A DNA stretch of 64,000 bases from NCBI RefSeq assembly GCF_000741295.1, contig NZ_JGZG01000005.1:248001-312000 (forward strand). The letters are read 5' to 3'. Below, one piece after another: positions 17,017 to 24,464 of this stretch. The notes below the pieces were generated by a model. The model made no database searches and was not told the DNA's origin. It saw only the letters and a list, made by a program, of their open reading frames with translations. This DNA comes from Bifidobacterium pseudolongum subsp. globosum (GTDB lineage Bacteria > Actinomycetota > Actinomycetes > Actinomycetales > Bifidobacteriaceae). Each line of letters opens with the position of its first letter. The stretch's first letter is position 1. The position numbers and the translations under genes were made by a program.

Positions 17017-17341
17017 CCTCTCCCGCGCCCCATCCCGGAAATGCTCACGTCGTCGTTGACGCGGGCTTCAGGTGCCTCTGGCACAGCCGGGGGCACCTTC
17101 ATTCGCGGCTCTTCCTCCGCTGGCGTATCAACCCCCTCGCCAAGCGCCAGGAAGAATCTCATAACGACTTCGATCCTCTGCTGCAGGGTCTCGCTCAGTT
17201 CTCCGTAGGAGGCAGCCAACCGCACTTCCTTGGCCAGCTCCGTCATCGAAGCCCTCAGCGCCTTCGCACGTTCACGGGGGTGCCGATCGCCTGCACCGGG
17301 CATTCTGGCCGGTCAGAACATCGTGGTGAACGGCCATCTCC
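17017..17341 (-). other. Gap between defence block and xis; possible cut minus-strand frame
   Basis: A minus-strand frame starts at ATG 17303 and stays open to 16818, running into the antisense of the DUF262 gene. Its first 90 or so residues (RERAKALRASMTELAKEVRL, then LQQRIEVVMRFFLALGEG) have a helical, MobC-like flavour and could be the start of a gene whose end was replaced when the cargo inserted. No clear ribosome site. I treat it as a possible remnant only. Confidence 0.25.
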
Positions 17342-17380
17342 TAGCTTGACATCCTCTCCCGCTTGAAGGCGGGGATTCCC
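17342..17380. repeat. IS200/IS605-type terminal hairpin relic
   Basis: The stretch beginning GCTTGACATCCTCTCCCGC and continuing TTGAAGGCGGGGATTCC has the form of the conserved end found downstream of tnpB in IS605/IS607 elements, with CCCGC/GCGGG pairing around TTGAAG. No tnpA or tnpB frame lies nearby, so only the end survives. Confidence 0.5.
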
Positions 17381-17495
17381 GTCGCCGGTCGGACTCCCTG
17401 AAGGACTTCCGGCCGGCGGAGCGGGGTCGCAGCGATCCAGCCGGATGCGCCGGAGCCGCAACGCCGTTGAATCCTCGCGACGCATAGCCGCTGCT

Positions 17496-17753
17496 ATGAC
17501 GGAATCGAAGAAGACACTTGAATCCGAGGGCACTACGGCCAGACCGAAGGAAAAGCCCTACGTGCCCATCGAAAACCGCCCGCTGCTGGGTGTGGATGAA
17601 GTGGAGGCTCTTACGGGCGTTCCCGCCAAAATCATCCGGGCCAACGTGCGCAACGGACTGCTGAAGGCGTGCCTGGCGGGCAGCACGACGATGCGCATCC
17701 GACGGCGGGATTTGGACGAATGGCTTGACATGTTGCCAGCGTGGCGCGCCTAA
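17496..17753 (+). CDS. xis: Excisionase-like helix-turn-helix protein
   Basis: A small DNA-binding protein of the MerR/excisionase-like class. The HTH runs through LLGVDEVEALTGVPAKIIRANVR, followed by a wing (STTMRIRRRDLDEWL). Such proteins bend the att site and direct integrase towards excision. The ATG at 17496 gives 85 residues of typical length; the frame is open back to an ATG at 17445, but that adds only a disordered Arg/Ser segment, and neither has a clear ribosome site. It lies next to the right arm repeats and attR. With the integrase truncated it has no working partner in this window. Confidence 0.7.
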   Translation: MTESKKTLESEGTTARPKEKPYVPIENRPLLGVDEVEALTGVPAKIIRANVRNGLLKACLAGSTTMRIRRRDLDEWLDMLPAWRA

Positions 17754-17758
17754 AGGAA

Positions 17759-17795
17759 AACCCCACTCGCGCCCGATTGTGGACGAAGTGGGGTT
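17759..17795. terminator. Hairpin after xis, probable replacement terminator for glnA
   Basis: AACCCCACT (17759-17767) pairs with AGTGGGGTT (17787-17795), with A-rich sequence on the left and TTCTT on the right. It is 6 nt past the xis stop. On the minus strand it is the first hairpin reached after glnA, ending in GGGGTTTTCCTTT. Confidence 0.65.
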
Positions 17796-17808
17796 CTTCA
17801 GAACACCA

Positions 17809-17828
17809 TAGGTGCAGCATAGGTGCAG
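17809..17828 (+). repeat. Right pair of TAGGTGCAG repeats (candidate arm sites)
   Basis: TAGGTGCAG occurs at 17809-17817 and 17820-17828, 11 bp apart start to start, matching the pair at the left end in sequence and orientation. Confidence 0.65.
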
Positions 17829-17888
17829 TGGGCTATTCTGGATACCGCGAAAGCCCTACTGCCGGCTATGTTCCGCCCTATGCGGCCG

Positions 17889-17901
17889 TCAGATGTGGAA
17901 G
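17889..17901 (+). repeat. attR core, 13 bp, inside glnA
   Basis: TCAGATGTGGAAG covers the glnA stop codon and its last three codons, so integration left the gene intact. Confidence 0.75.
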
Positions 17902-19325
17902 TAGAGCTCGTACTCGAGCGGCGTCGGCTGCAGGCGGGCCTGGTCGATCTCACCGCGCTTGAGGTCGACCCACGTCTCGATCAGGTCGTCGGTGAACACG
18001 TCGCCGGCGGTCAGGAAGTCGTGGTCCTCCTCGAGGGCGTCCATTGCCTCGGCGAGCGAGCTCGGCACCTGCTTGATGCCGGCATGCTCCTCCGGAGGAA
18101 GCTCATAGAGGTCCTTGTCGACCGGCTCCGGCGGCTCGATGTGGTTGAGGATGCCGTCGAGGCCCGCCATGAGCTGTGCGGAGAACGCCAGGAACGGGTT
18201 GCACGACGGATCGGGGGCGCGGAACTCGATGCGCTTGGCGGCCGGCGAGGTACCGGCGAGCGGGATGCGGATCGCGGCGGAACGGTTGCGGGCCGAGTAG
18301 ACGAGGTTGACCGGCGCTTCGAAGCCCGGGACCAGACGGTGGTACGAGTTGAGCGACGGGTTGGTGAACGCGAGCACGGCGGAGGAGTGCTTGATCAGGC
18401 CGCCGATGTACCAGCGGGCCAGATCGGACAGGCCACCGTAGTTCTTCTCATCGTAGAACAGCGGCTTGCCGTCCTTCCACAGCGACTGGTGGCAGTGCAT
18501 GCCGGTGCCGTTGTCGCCCGCGAGCGGCTTGGGCATGAACGTTGCGGCCTTGCCGGCGAGCGCGGCGGTCTCGTGGATCACGTACTTGTACTTCATCAGG
18601 TCATCGCCGGCGTGCTGCAGCGAGTTGAAGCGGTAGTTGATCTCCTGCTGGCCTGCGCCGCCGACCTCGTGGTGGGCGCGCTCGAGGATCAGGCCGACCT
18701 TCTGCAGGTTGGCGACCATGTCGTCGCGCAGGTCCTGCGTGTGGTCCATCGGCGGGACCGGGAAGTAGCCGCGCTTGACACGGTTCTTGAAGCCGATGTT
18801 CGGGGTGCCGTCGGCTTCGACGTCCAGGCCGGAGTTCCACGGGGCCTCGATCGAATCGATCTCGTAGAAGGAGCCGCGCATGTCGTTGCCGAAGCGCACC
18901 TTGTCGAAGATGAAGAACTCGGCTTCAGGGGCGAACGACGCGGTGTCGGCGATGCCGGTGGACTTGAGGTAGGATTCGGCCTTGGCCGCCACCTGGCGCG
19001 GGTCGCGCGAATACGGCTCATCGGTCAGCGGGTCGACGATGGAGAACGCCACGTCGAGCGTCTTGTGCTTGCGGAACGGGTCCACGAACGCTGTTTCGAT
19101 ATCCGGGACGAGCTTCATGTCGGATTCGTTGATCGCCTGGAAGCCCTCGATGGAGGAGCCGTCGAACGGCATGCCCTCGTCGAACGCGTCCTTGAGGAAT
19201 TCGCTGGCAGGGACCGTGAAGTGCTGCTGAACACCAATCAGATCAGTGAAGCGAACGGAGACATATTCGATGCCTTCCTTGTTGATGAGGGCCTCGGCGT
19301 CTGCCTTGGTTTCGAGTGTGGTCAC
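17889..19325 (-). CDS. glnA: Glutamine synthetase, type I
   Basis: Makes glutamine from glutamate, ammonia and ATP in the cytoplasm as a dodecamer. Family motifs are complete: [10 protein letters not shown] near the start, the glutamate/ATP region [29 protein letters not shown], and the [14 protein letters not shown]-binding loop. The adenylylation site DLYELPPEE is present, so GlnE-type control is possible. It has 478 aa. The start is GTG at 19325 with AAAGGAG 7 nt upstream. Its final codons form the attachment site of the neighbouring element. A nitrogen-regulator-like set of half sites lies upstream. Confidence 0.97.
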   Translation of the reverse strand: MTTLETKADAEALINKEGIEYVSVRFTDLIGVQQHFTVPASEFLKDAFDEGMPFDGSSIEGFQAINESDMKLVPDIETAFVDPFRKHKTLDVAFSIVDPLTDEPYSRDPRQVAAKAESYLKSTGIADTASFAPEAEFFIFDKVRFGNDMRGSFYEIDSIEAPWNSGLDVEADGTPNIGFKNRVKRGYFPVPPMDHTQDLRDDMVANLQKVGLILERAHHEVGGAGQQEINYRFNSLQHAGDDLMKYKYVIHETAALAGKAATFMPKPLAGDNGTGMHCHQSLWKDGKPLFYDEKNYGGLSDLARWYIGGLIKHSSAVLAFTNPSLNSYHRLVPGFEAPVNLVYSARNRSAAIRIPLAGTSPAAKRIEFRAPDPSCNPFLAFSAQLMAGLDGILNHIEPPEPVDKDLYELPPEEHAGIKQVPSSLAEAMDALEEDHDFLTAGDVFTDDLIETWVDLKRGEIDQARLQPTPLEYELYFHI

Positions 19326-19376
19326 GGGACCGCTCCTTTCGTAAGTTGGTTACGAGTACTCAGCATAGGGCCGCGA

Positions 19377-19414
19377 GTTTCGCCCACTCGAAGGTTGGGT
19401 TACGAATATGTTTC
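19377..19414 (-). promoter_or_regulatory. GlnR-like half-site array upstream of glnA
   Basis: On the minus strand GAAAC-n6-GTAAC-n6-TTCGA-n6-GAAAC spans 19414 to 19377, every half site starting 11 bp from the last. This is the spacing of actinobacterial GlnR boxes (GTNAC and GAAAC alternating), with one degenerate half site. Another GTAAC lies at 19349-19353. Tentative, because I cannot show that this organism has GlnR. Confidence 0.35.
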
Positions 19415-19522
19415 GTCTGCCTAGATATGGTCGCATGAATGCCGCAAAACCTTGGTATTGCAAGGTTTCTTCAGTATTGGTCCGTCTGTTTGGATGGTGT
19501 GCGTGCCCGTTGCGCAATATGG

Positions 19523-19558
19523 ACGAGGCCCCGATCCGGTGGGGGATCGGGGCCTCGT
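19523..19558. terminator. Perfect 15-bp hairpin downstream of the DUF4191 gene
   Basis: The arms 19523-19537 and 19544-19558 (ACGAGGCCCCGATCC and its complement) enclose a 6-nt loop. It lies 21 bp past the stop of the minus-strand gene and has no T-run. Confidence 0.65.
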
Positions 19559-19578
19559 GGATGCTTGGGGCGCGTCTG

Positions 19579-20367
19579 TCAGCGGCCGCGCATGGCACGG
19601 CGGCTGACCTTCTGCGTGCGCATCGGGTCCATGCCCTTGGGGATGCCCATGCCGTTCTTGCGCTGCAGGGTGTGCAGGCGTTCGTTGAGCGTGGTCAGCT
19701 GGTCCTTGCTCATCATGAACCGTGTGCGCGGGCGCAGTTTGCGCATGAGCGCGTTCTTGTGCGTGCTGGGGATGTACGTGCGCTTCTTGATGATGGTCTG
19801 GCGCAGGTCCTTGAGGCGCACCTGCTTGGGGCCGGTGCCGACGCAGATGCGGTAGACCGGGATGTCCGAGCCGGCAGTCACGCCCTTGATCTGCTTCTCG
19901 AGACGGTCCATGGCACGCATGACACGGCCGTACTCGCCTTCACCGACCAGATAGATGCCTTGGTAGCCGGTGCCGCGCCACACGGCGTCCTTGGAACGGG
20001 GATCGACCCACACCGGTTCCTGCGGAAAATCGAATCCGGCGCGCTTCATGTTGCCAAGCACGCTGATCGCGGCGCCAGGATGTCCTTCGAGTTGCTTGAA
20101 TCCCACCGCGTCGGCGCGGCGCGTCAGCACGATCGTGAACAGCAGCAGGCCGATCATGAGCGCGAGGATGATGGATGTGATCCACGCGAACCAACCCCAA
20201 TGGAACACAAGGCCCAGCACCACGCACAGGATGACCGGCGCGATGAACGCGCCGCCGCACAGCCACGGCAACGCCTTGTCTTCTTTGTAGGTGAACGCGA
20301 AGATCTGCTTCAACTGGCTGAACATGCCGCGCTTCTTCTGCGCCGGCTGTGCTTCCTTCGATGCCAT
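19579..20367 (-). CDS. DUF4191 membrane protein
   Basis: A 262-aa actinobacterial protein of unknown role. A short charged N-terminus (residues 1-30) is followed by two close membrane helices at about 34-75 (GGAFIAPVILCVVLGLVF and WITSIILALMIGLLLFTIVL), then a cytoplasmic domain with VWRGTGYQGIYLVGEG and a basic tail. The start is ATG 20367 with AGAGAGG 6 nt upstream; the longer frame adds no conserved sequence. It ends before a 15-bp hairpin. It lies downstream of lpdA on the same strand, with a gap of about 90 bp. Confidence 0.85.
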   Translation of the reverse strand: MASKEAQPAQKKRGMFSQLKQIFAFTYKEDKALPWLCGGAFIAPVILCVVLGLVFHWGWFAWITSIILALMIGLLLFTIVLTRRADAVGFKQLEGHPGAAISVLGNMKRAGFDFPQEPVWVDPRSKDAVWRGTGYQGIYLVGEGEYGRVMRAMDRLEKQIKGVTAGSDIPVYRICVGTGPKQVRLKDLRQTIIKKRTYIPSTHKNALMRKLRPRTRFMMSKDQLTTLNERLHTLQRKNGMGIPKGMDPMRTQKVSRRAMRGR

Positions 20368-20455
20368 GGGCTGCCTCTCTATGTGCTCTACTGTGATGTC
20401 ACGACGAACATACTGTATCAGTTGACGTGCCCGCCGCAAGGTGCGGTGGTGCGGT

Positions 20456-21931
20456 TCAGCGCGTATGCAGGGGGCGTCCGTCCGCTTTGAGCAGCGTCTC
20501 GCCGATCATCTCGCTGAACGTGGGGTGCGGGTGGATCGCGTTGGCGGCCTCGTGCAGCGGGATGTGGTTCGCCACGATCTGCTGCGCCTCGGCGATCAGG
20601 TCGCTCGCGTCGGGCGTCACGACGTGCACGCCCAGCACGGTCTGCGTGCCGTCGCCGTCGCGCAATGCGCCGGTGACGATGGAGAACGAGCTGCCCATGC
20701 CGCTCATGACCATGCGCGCGTTCGCCATGACCGGGAATATCGTCTCGTGTACGTCGGCGTACCGCTCGTCCGCCTGCGCCTCACGCAGCGTCAGGCCGAC
20801 CGTCGCGAATTCCGGCGTGGAGAAGATCACGCTCGGCACCGTATGCTCGTCGACCGGCTGCGGGTCGAGGCCGCCGATCGATTCCGCAATCACCAATCCT
20901 TGGGCAAAGGCGCGGTGCGCGAGCAGTTGCCCGCGCGTCACATCGCCCACTGCCCACACATGGTCGAGATTGGTGCGCCCATACGCGTCGGTGGGAATCA
21001 TGCCGTCGTCGTCCACCTGCAGCCCGCTGCTCGCGAACCACGGCGCCTGCGTGTTCGGCGTGCGGCCGATCGCGACGAGCGCGAGCTCGGAGGCGAACGT
21101 CTGCTCGCCGCCGTCGGCCGTGGTGTAGTGCACGACCGCGCCCAGGTTCTCGCCGGTGTCCACATGCGTGACCTGCGCGTTCGCGACGATCGTGATGCCG
21201 AGCCGCTTGAGTTCGCGGTTCAGAGCGAGCGCGGCGCGGCGGTCGCTGTGCGAGAGCACGTTGCCGTGGCGGATGAACAGCGTGACGTCGCAGCCCGCCG
21301 AACGCCACATCGACGCGAATTCGAGCGCGACGGCCCCCGATCCGATGATCGCGGCGCTGTGCGGGAACGTGTTGAGTTCGAGTGCGTGCGTCGAATCGAT
21401 GACCGCGGCGCTGAACGGCGTGCCGGGCAGGGGGCGGGGGGAGGAGCCGGTGGCGATTACGACGTCGGTGGCCTGGATCTCCATGTGCTCGTCGACGTCT
21501 TCGAAACCGCCGTCCTCCGCATACCGCCTCACATGCGCGTTGTCGTCCGAGGGGTCGACATGCACGGTGCGGTCCGCGTCGAGCGATGCCTCGCCTTGGT
21601 AGACGGTGATCTTGCGGAACGCGACCAGGCCGCGCAGGCCCTGCGTCATCGTGGCCACGGTGTGTTCGCGGTAGTCGCGCAACTGGCCGAAGTCGATCTC
21701 CTCCAACGAGGTCACGATGCCCATCTGCGTGCCGTGGCGCATCGTGTCCAATGTGCGCGTGGCGGTGATGAGCGCCTTCGAGGGGATGCAGCCGCGGTTG
21801 AGGCATGTGCCGCCGAGCGTGGCGTCACGCTCGACCATGACGACGCTCTTGCCCAGTTGCGCCGCCCTCAATGCAGTGGCGTACCCGCCCGGGCCTGCGC
21901 CGATGATTGCGATATCGAACTGTTGTGCCAT
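20456..21931 (-). CDS. lpdA: Dihydrolipoyl dehydrogenase
   Basis: An FAD flavoprotein disulfide reductase. The dinucleotide motif GAGPGG is at 11-16 and the redox pair C43/C48 lies in GGTCLNRGCIPSK. The NAD-binding GSGAVALEFASM and the second FAD motif HVWAVGDV follow, and the C-terminal HPHPTFSE supplies the catalytic His-Glu. It has 491 aa and AAAGGAG before the ATG at 21931. It would reoxidise dihydrolipoamide, but no E1 or E2 subunit of a 2-oxoacid dehydrogenase or glycine-cleavage gene is in this window, so its partner is unknown. Confidence 0.93.
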   Translation of the reverse strand: MAQQFDIAIIGAGPGGYATALRAAQLGKSVVMVERDATLGGTCLNRGCIPSKALITATRTLDTMRHGTQMGIVTSLEEIDFGQLRDYREHTVATMTQGLRGLVAFRKITVYQGEASLDADRTVHVDPSDDNAHVRRYAEDGGFEDVDEHMEIQATDVVIATGSSPRPLPGTPFSAAVIDSTHALELNTFPHSAAIIGSGAVALEFASMWRSAGCDVTLFIRHGNVLSHSDRRAALALNRELKRLGITIVANAQVTHVDTGENLGAVVHYTTADGGEQTFASELALVAIGRTPNTQAPWFASSGLQVDDDGMIPTDAYGRTNLDHVWAVGDVTRGQLLAHRAFAQGLVIAESIGGLDPQPVDEHTVPSVIFSTPEFATVGLTLREAQADERYADVHETIFPVMANARMVMSGMGSSFSIVTGALRDGDGTQTVLGVHVVTPDASDLIAEAQQIVANHIPLHEAANAIHPHPTFSEMIGETLLKADGRPLHTR

Positions 21932-22012
21932 CGTGCTCCTTTGTGGGGTCGACCCGGACCCGAAAAACGGCCGGCTGCCCCTGATTGTAGTCGCGGTACA
22001 GGGTTCAAGAAA

Positions 22013-22046
22013 GGGCGGTCCGATCGCACACGATCGGACCGCCCTG
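22013..22046. terminator. Perfect 15-bp hairpin downstream of the DUF3043 gene
   Basis: The arms 22013-22027 and 22032-22046 (AGGGCGGTCCGATCG and its complement) enclose a CACA loop. It is 21 bp past the stop of the minus-strand gene, with no T-run, and before the lpdA start. Confidence 0.65.
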
Positions 22047-22067
22047 AAGCGAATGGGTGCACAGGCT

Positions 22068-22673
22068 TTACTTCGGCCAGTGCCCGCGCTTCTTGTAGCG
22101 CGGTTTGGGAAGACGCCAGCGGCGCAGCTGGATCGCGCGGCTCCACGCATAGGAACCGGTGCGCATGCCTTTGGCTACGGACTGTTCGCCGTACTTGGCG
22201 ATCAGGAGCTTCTTGAGTTTGCGCCACATCACCACCACGTCGATGACGATCGCGAACAGGTACACATACAGAACCGTCATCAGGATCAGTGTGACGACCG
22301 GGTTGGGGTAGACGGCGGTGAGGATCACCGACGCGATCAGGATGACGAGCGCGACCGGAATGAAGAACTCGCCGATGTTGAAACGCGCATCGATGTAATC
22401 GCGCGTATAGACGCGCCACGGCAGGCGCTCGGCCTTGGGCATGTGCTGCAGGTCGCCGGTGCGCATGGCTTCGTATTCGATGTTCTCGCGCTCGCGGATG
22501 CGGGCCTTGGCGCGCTTGCGCTGCTCCTTGCTGTCTTTGGGCACGAGCGGGCGGAGTTTCTGAGCCTGGGCCTCTTTGCGCTTAGGGGTGGGGCGGCCCT
22601 TGCCCGCCTGTTCGCTCTGCGCTTCAACCTTCTGTTCGGAAGCGGAATCCTTGTCTTGCTTCAACACTGCCAT
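22068..22673 (-). CDS. DUF3043 membrane protein
   Basis: A 201-aa actinobacterial protein of unknown role. The N-terminal 60 residues are charged and Lys/Glu/Gln-rich. The conserved centre (RVYTRDYIDARFNIGEFF) is followed by two membrane helices near 105-160 (PVALVILIASVILTAVY and LILMTVLYVYLFAIVIDVVVM). The tail is basic (RRWRLPKPRYKKRGHWPK). I chose the ATG at 22673; an in-frame initiator three codons earlier is possible and no ribosome site decides between them. It is divergent from the M20 peptidase gene across about 100 bp. Confidence 0.85.
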   Translation of the reverse strand: MAVLKQDKDSASEQKVEAQSEQAGKGRPTPKRKEAQAQKLRPLVPKDSKEQRKRAKARIRERENIEYEAMRTGDLQHMPKAERLPWRVYTRDYIDARFNIGEFFIPVALVILIASVILTAVYPNPVVTLILMTVLYVYLFAIVIDVVVMWRKLKKLLIAKYGEQSVAKGMRTGSYAWSRAIQLRRWRLPKPRYKKRGHWPK

Positions 22674-22773
22674 GGTTCGCAAGCGTACGGGAATCCGTAG
22701 ACGCGCCCCAAGTCATTACAATGGCTCACGGACACAGATTCGAGACCGTCCTGATACAGGGAGGAACCAAGGC

Positions 22774-24141
22774 ATGATCCTGACCGCAAAAGAAATACGC
22801 AACCGTGTGGACGCCGATTGGAATGGCATCCTCGACGTGGTGAAGCACCGCATCGCACTGAAGGCCATTTCCTCGCAGGGCATCGCCGGTGACCATATGC
22901 GGCGTTCCGCCGAGTACGTGGCGTCGCTGCTGCAGGAGGTGGGCGTGGACGCGCGGGCGGTCCAGGCCACGGGCGCGGATGGGCAGCCCGGCGCGTGGGA
23001 GGTCATCGGGGCGCTCGCCGTCGATCCCGAGGCGCCGACCGTGCTGCTGTACGCGCATCATGACGTGCAGCCGGTGCCCGATGCGGGCGAATGGGACACG
23101 GACCCCTTCACCGGCACGCAGGTGGGTGACCGCCTCTACGGCCGCGGGGCGTGCGATGACGCCGGTGGCATCGCCATCCACTACGGCGCCCTCAAAGCGC
23201 TGGGCGACGATCTGGGTGTGAACATCAAGGTGTTCATCGAAGGCGAGGAGGAGATGGGCAGCCCCAGCTTCATCCCGTTCATCCAGGAGCACCGTGACGA
23301 GTTCGCAGCCGATGTGATCATCGTGGCCGATTCAGGCAACTGGGCCCCGGACGTGCCGTCGCTGACCACGAGCCTGCGCGGCAATGCCACATGCGATGTG
23401 CACGTGAAGGTGCTGGACCATCCGGTGCACTCGGGCCAGTACGGCGGCCCGGTGCTCGACGCCAACACGCTCGCCGCGATGCTCATCGCCTCGATGTACA
23501 ACAAGCATGGCGAACTCGCCATCCCCGGTCTGGACGGTGGGGAACCAATCGGCGGTCTGGACCGCGATATCGAGGAAGTGGACATGCGCGCCGACAGCGG
23601 TGTGGTCGATTCGTACCGGCTCGCAGGCACCGGCTCGCTCGCCTCACGCCTGTGGACCAAGCCGAGTGCCACGGTCATCGGCTTCGACGCGCACCCCGTG
23701 GACGGGTCGTTCAATGTGATCAGCCCCGAAACACGGTTCCGCATCAGCCTGCGCGTGGCCCCCACTCAGGAGCCGCACGCCGCGATGCAGGCAATGGTGA
23801 CGTTCCTTGAATCGCATGCGCCTTTCGGCGCCGAGGTCCATGTCACGCCGCTCGACGAGGGCATGGGCTGGGCCATGGACCCGCAGTGCGAGGCCACCCG
23901 TGACGCCGAGGAGGCGCTGCGTGAGGCCTTTGGCGTCGATCCGGTGAACAAGGGCGAAGGTGGCTCCATCCCGTTCATCCCCGAACTGCAGCGCATCTTC
24001 CCCCATGCGCAAGTGCTCGTGACGGGCCCCGAAGACCCCCAGTCCAACGCGCACAGTCCCAACGAGTCCGTGAGTGTGTCCGGCCTGCGCAACGACGTGG
24101 TGGCGGAGGCGCTCCTGCTCGACAAACTCAACCACCGCTAA
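22774..24141 (+). CDS. M20 family dipeptidase/metallopeptidase
   Basis: A cytosolic di-zinc amidohydrolase of the carnosinase/PepV-like M20 group, which hydrolyses dipeptides or related amides. Metal and catalytic motifs are complete: YAHHDVQP (H95, D97), GRGACDDAGG (D127/D128 region), and EGEEEMGSPS carrying the general-base Glu. The lid domain follows VLDHPVHSGQYGGP. It has 455 aa. The ATG at 22774 has GGGAGG 9 nt upstream. No signal peptide. It probably serves peptide nitrogen supply; the substrate cannot be told from sequence. Confidence 0.92.
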   Translation: MILTAKEIRNRVDADWNGILDVVKHRIALKAISSQGIAGDHMRRSAEYVASLLQEVGVDARAVQATGADGQPGAWEVIGALAVDPEAPTVLLYAHHDVQPVPDAGEWDTDPFTGTQVGDRLYGRGACDDAGGIAIHYGALKALGDDLGVNIKVFIEGEEEMGSPSFIPFIQEHRDEFAADVIIVADSGNWAPDVPSLTTSLRGNATCDVHVKVLDHPVHSGQYGGPVLDANTLAAMLIASMYNKHGELAIPGLDGGEPIGGLDRDIEEVDMRADSGVVDSYRLAGTGSLASRLWTKPSATVIGFDAHPVDGSFNVISPETRFRISLRVAPTQEPHAAMQAMVTFLESHAPFGAEVHVTPLDEGMGWAMDPQCEATRDAEEALREAFGVDPVNKGEGGSIPFIPELQRIFPHAQVLVTGPEDPQSNAHSPNESVSVSGLRNDVVAEALLLDKLNHR

Positions 24142-24190
24142 GATGGGATGATGCATCCAATAACCATGTGAGTACAGGAGGACATGCATC

Positions 24191-24352
24191 ATGGGCATCT
24201 CATCATTCATTGTGACCATCGCGCTTGTGGCGACCACCGCCGTCGCACCGGCCGCTCCGGCCGACATGCGTTCAGTGGAACTGGGAGAGGGCGGCAATCC
24301 GTCCATGGTGGAATATTGTCCCGATTGGGCTCATAAGTTCGGGTTGTGCTAG
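24191..24352 (+). CDS. Small secreted Cys-containing peptide precursor (53 aa)
   Basis: A short gene with a strong AGGAGG (24176-24181) 9 nt before the ATG at 24191. The translation has a hydrophobic N-terminal helix (SSFIVTIALVATTAVAPAA) ending in an APA-type signal cleavage site. A short tail follows, ending EYCPDWAHKFGLC with two cysteines, one of them the last residue. This architecture fits an exported peptide pheromone or small bacteriocin. The gene directly precedes a NarL-type histidine kinase and lies near its likely response regulator and an ABC exporter. I do not recognise a family. The other ATG at 24184 gives an unlikely His-rich product. Confidence 0.6.
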   Translation: MGISSFIVTIALVATTAVAPAAPADMRSVELGEGGNPSMVEYCPDWAHKFGLC

Positions 24353-24374
24353 GCGCCGCCTCTGGCTCGACCGA

Positions 24375-24429
24375 GGTAGGGGGAGAGCCCTTCCTGTAGA
24401 TTGGGAGGGATTCTTTCCCCCCCCCTACC
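24375..24429 (+). promoter_or_regulatory. Long hairpin between the peptide gene and the kinase
   Basis: GGTAGGGGG (24375-24383) pairs with CCCCCTACC (24421-24429), and inside it CCTTCC pairs with GGAGGG. It sits in the 112-bp gap and could act as a partial terminator, or a stabiliser giving more peptide than kinase. There is no T-run directly after it. Confidence 0.45.
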
Positions 24430-24464
24430 ATGAGAAGGCAACGATATATTCTAGGTGGCAGACC

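Larger units (their letters stand above)
2671..17901. mobile_element. Integrated element in the glnA 3' end with defence cargo and a degenerate left end
   Basis: The bounds are a 13-bp direct repeat, TCAGATGTGGAAG, at 2671-2683 and 17889-17901. The right copy is the last codons of glnA (Phe-His-Ile-stop on the minus strand). Inside each end lie two same-orientation TAGGTGCAG repeats, as expected of integrase arm sites. A tyrosine integrase gene lies at the left end and a helix-turn-helix excisionase-like gene at the right end. The integrase has lost its catalytic half, so the element probably cannot move by itself. No replication, conjugation or phage structural genes are present, so it is a small integrative island or a relic of one. 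Cargo is an apparently intact defence-type gene block. Confidence 0.8.

Noticed and set aside
17823-19424. A 533-codon open frame antisense to glnA
   Set aside because: Shadow of glnA, which has full family motifs; the antisense product is Arg/Val/Gly-rich without a ribosome site.
24184-24190. Earlier ATG as start of the small peptide gene
   Set aside because: It is only 2 nt from the AGGAGG and opens a different, His/Arg-rich frame without a signal sequence; the ATG at 24191 has proper spacing.
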